A DNA stretch of 9,426 nt, taken from NCBI GenBank assembly GCA_027080405.1, contig JALWSL010000032.1, positions 1-9,426 on the forward strand. The letters run 5' to 3'. The notes beneath the pieces were generated by a model, which was given only the letters and a program-made list of their open reading frames with translations, was not told the DNA's origin and ran no database searches. This stretch comes from Planctomycetaceae bacterium. Lineage in GTDB: Bacteria; Planctomycetota; Planctomycetia; Planctomycetales; Planctomycetaceae. Position numbers and translations under genes: made by a program. This document shows, piece after piece, positions 7,828-9,426 of this stretch; position 1 is the stretch's first letter, and each line of letters starts with the position of its first letter.

Positions 7828-9426
7828 ATGGCAAGGCGTAAGCTTGGACAAGTTCTTGTTGACCTCGGCTACATGTCCGAAGATCAGCTCTGGGACGCGT
7901 TGGAAGAACAGAATCAGAGTCCCGGCGAATTGATCGGTCAGGTCGCGGTTCGCATGGGATTTGTGACCGAGCCGCAGGTAACAGAAGCGCTGGCGGAACA
8001 GCACGGCATGCCGGTGGTCAATCTGGCAGAGACAAACATTCCCCCCAAAGTGCTTGAACTTGTCCCGGAAACAATGGCATCAGTTTACAAGGTGGTGCCC
8101 ATTTCCAATAAGGATGGGGTGTTGACTGTCGCGATGGCCGACCCGGGCAATGTCGCTGCGCTGGACGATTTACGCAATTTTCTGGGTGTTGATGTCCGGG
8201 GAGCGGTCTCTTCGCTGCAGGATGTCGAAGCAGCGATTCAGCGCGTCTATGCCGGACGGGAAGACAGCATCGAAGATGTCATCGGTCAACTGGAAGATGG
8301 CCTGGAGGAAGAAGAAAGCGTCCGCGGATTCAGCCTGGGTGATATCGAGGAAATGGCCGATGCGGCTCCGATTCGCAAACTTCTCAACATGATTCTGCTG
8401 CTGGCGATCAAGGATCAGGCGAGCGACATCCATTTCGAACCATTCGAAGACGAATTCAAGGTGCGAGTCAAGGCGGATGGTGTTCTTTACGAAATGGTGC
8501 CTCCCCCCCGTCATCTGGCCAATGCCATTATCACACGAATCAAGGTGATGTCGGAACTTGATATTGCCGAGCGGCGACTGCCCCAAGATGGTCGAATTGA
8601 ATTGAATGTCGGGGGGAACCCGGTCGATCTGCGGGTTTCCGTTCTTCCGACGGTCAATGGGGAATCGGTCGTTATGCGGGTTCTGGATCGTACGGTCATC
8701 CAGTTGGATCTGAACAAAATCGGGATGGATGTGGGGGTTCTTACCAAATTCCGCAACCTGCTGAAAATGCCGAACGGGATCGTTCTGGTAACCGGCCCGA
8801 CGGGGTCGGGGAAAACGACAACGCTCTATTCCGCATTGAATGAGCTGAACGATATCGAGACAAAGGTCATCACAACGGAAGATCCGATCGAATATGAAAT
8901 CGACGGATTGATCCAGGTGCCCGTCAATCATGATATCGACGTCACCTTCTCGAATGTTTTGCGGGCAATTTTGCGGCACGATCCCGACAAGATTCTTGTT
9001 GGCGAGATTCGGGATTTTGAAACGGCGGAGGTGGCCGTTCAGAGTGCATTGACGGGCCATCTTGTTTTCAGCACGTTGCACACCAACGATGCCCCTTCGG
9101 CGGTCACGCGACTGCGGGATATGGGAATCCAGCCATTTTTGATCACGGCAACAGTTGAAGGAGTGCTGGCTCAGCGACTGGTGCGGAAGATCTGTACCGA
9201 ATGCCGATCAGAATTCGAACCGAGTGACGAGTTGCTGATGGAACTGCAGTTGCCGATCAAACAGGCTCGACAATACAAATTCTATTACGGCAAGGGCTGC
9301 CAGCGTTGCAACAACAGCGGCTACAAGGGCCGAACCGGCATCTACGAACTGATGAATATCGACGATGAAATTCGCGATCTGATCTCCGAAAACGCTTCGG
9401 TGGATGAAATGAGAAAACAGGCCCGA
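7828..9426 (+). CDS. pilB: Type IV pilus assembly / type II secretion ATPase (PilB/GspE family), second copy, 3' end off window
   Basis: The first 533 residues are present, with no stop before the right edge; related proteins are about 560-570 residues long, so little is missing. The start is fixed: an in-frame TAA (7822-7824) sits one codon before ATG7828. There is no clear Shine-Dalgarno sequence. Residues 5-28 (KLGQVLVDLGYMSEDQL, ending ALEEQ) closely fit the MshEN c-di-GMP-binding motif, with a second, looser copy at about 35-58. The core has SDIHFEP (199-205), Walker A GPTGSGKTT (323-331), Asp box ITTEDPIEY (348-356), Walker B KILVGEIRD (388-396), His box GHLVFSTLHT (410-419) and zinc cysteines C456/C459 and C491/C494. 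It is likely a functional extension motor, co-transcribed with pilT. It is clearly diverged from the first PilB-like protein, so this is an old duplication rather than a recent copy. A GspE role is also possible. Confidence 0.92.
   Translation, partial: MARRKLGQVLVDLGYMSEDQLWDALEEQNQSPGELIGQVAVRMGFVTEPQVTEALAEQHGMPVVNLAETNIPPKVLELVPETMASVYKVVPISNKDGVLTVAMADPGNVAALDDLRNFLGVDVRGAVSSLQDVEAAIQRVYAGREDSIEDVIGQLEDGLEEEESVRGFSLGDIEEMADAAPIRKLLNMILLLAIKDQASDIHFEPFEDEFKVRVKADGVLYEMVPPPRHLANAIITRIKVMSELDIAERRLPQDGRIELNVGGNPVDLRVSVLPTVNGESVVMRVLDRTVIQLDLNKIGMDVGVLTKFRNLLKMPNGIVLVTGPTGSGKTTTLYSALNELNDIETKVITTEDPIEYEIDGLIQVPVNHDIDVTFSNVLRAILRHDPDKILVGEIRDFETAEVAVQSALTGHLVFSTLHTNDAPSAVTRLRDMGIQPFLITATVEGVLAQRLVRKICTECRSEFEPSDELLMELQLPIKQARQYKFYYGKGCQRCNNSGYKGRTGIYELMNIDDEIRDLISENASVDEMRKQAR

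Noticed and set aside
8170..9081. Long (303-codon) minus-strand frame inside the second PilB-like gene
   Set aside because: It is antisense to a strongly conserved ATPase core; the absence of stops is a by-product of the sense codon usage.

Overview
The window looks like chromosomal DNA from a Gram-negative-type bacterium with type IV pilus machinery. I would guess a member of the Planctomycetota, because a pilB/pilT/pilB ATPase cluster sits beside stand-alone sugar-acid and nucleoside-hydrolase genes. No marker gene fixes the taxon, so this is inference only. Most of the window has moderate G+C, but the first ~330 bases are clearly AT-rich (about 31% G+C over positions 1-300).

Layout. (1) Positions 1-338, minus strand: a fragment of a right-handed parallel beta-helix protein, with its C-terminus off the left edge and its N-terminus cut near 330-340. 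(2) Positions 311-1981, plus strand: a two-domain nucleoside-hydrolase-family (IUNH) protein. Its first domain lacks the metal-binding N-terminal motif because the same break removes it. (3) Positions 1982-2374: an intergenic stretch with three inverted repeats. (4) Positions 2375-3691, minus strand: L-fuconate dehydratase of the enolase superfamily, apparently intact. (5) Positions 3692-4324: a 633-base divergent spacer holding a 16-bp tandem repeat. (6) Positions 4325-6019: a PilB/GspE-type assembly ATPase. (7) Positions 6020-6620: a 601-base spacer with no convincing gene. (8) Positions 6621-7757: the PilT retraction ATPase, with an unusual acidic tail. (9) From 7828 to beyond 9426: a second PilB/GspE ATPase, running off the right edge.

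How the parts work together. The right half is one functional block: two extension-type ATPases and one retraction ATPase for a type IV pilus or a related type II secretion-like machine. PilT and the second PilB are only 70 bases apart and probably co-transcribed. The first PilB is separated from pilT by 601 bases and has its own Shine-Dalgarno sequence. The left half consists of isolated catabolic genes with no pathway neighbours, plus a disrupted junction.

I see no CRISPR array, rRNA, tRNA, transposase or integrase. No clearly new system stands out. The most unusual features are the junction near 330-340, the recently duplicated nucleoside-hydrolase domains, and the contrast between the two PilB N-termini.
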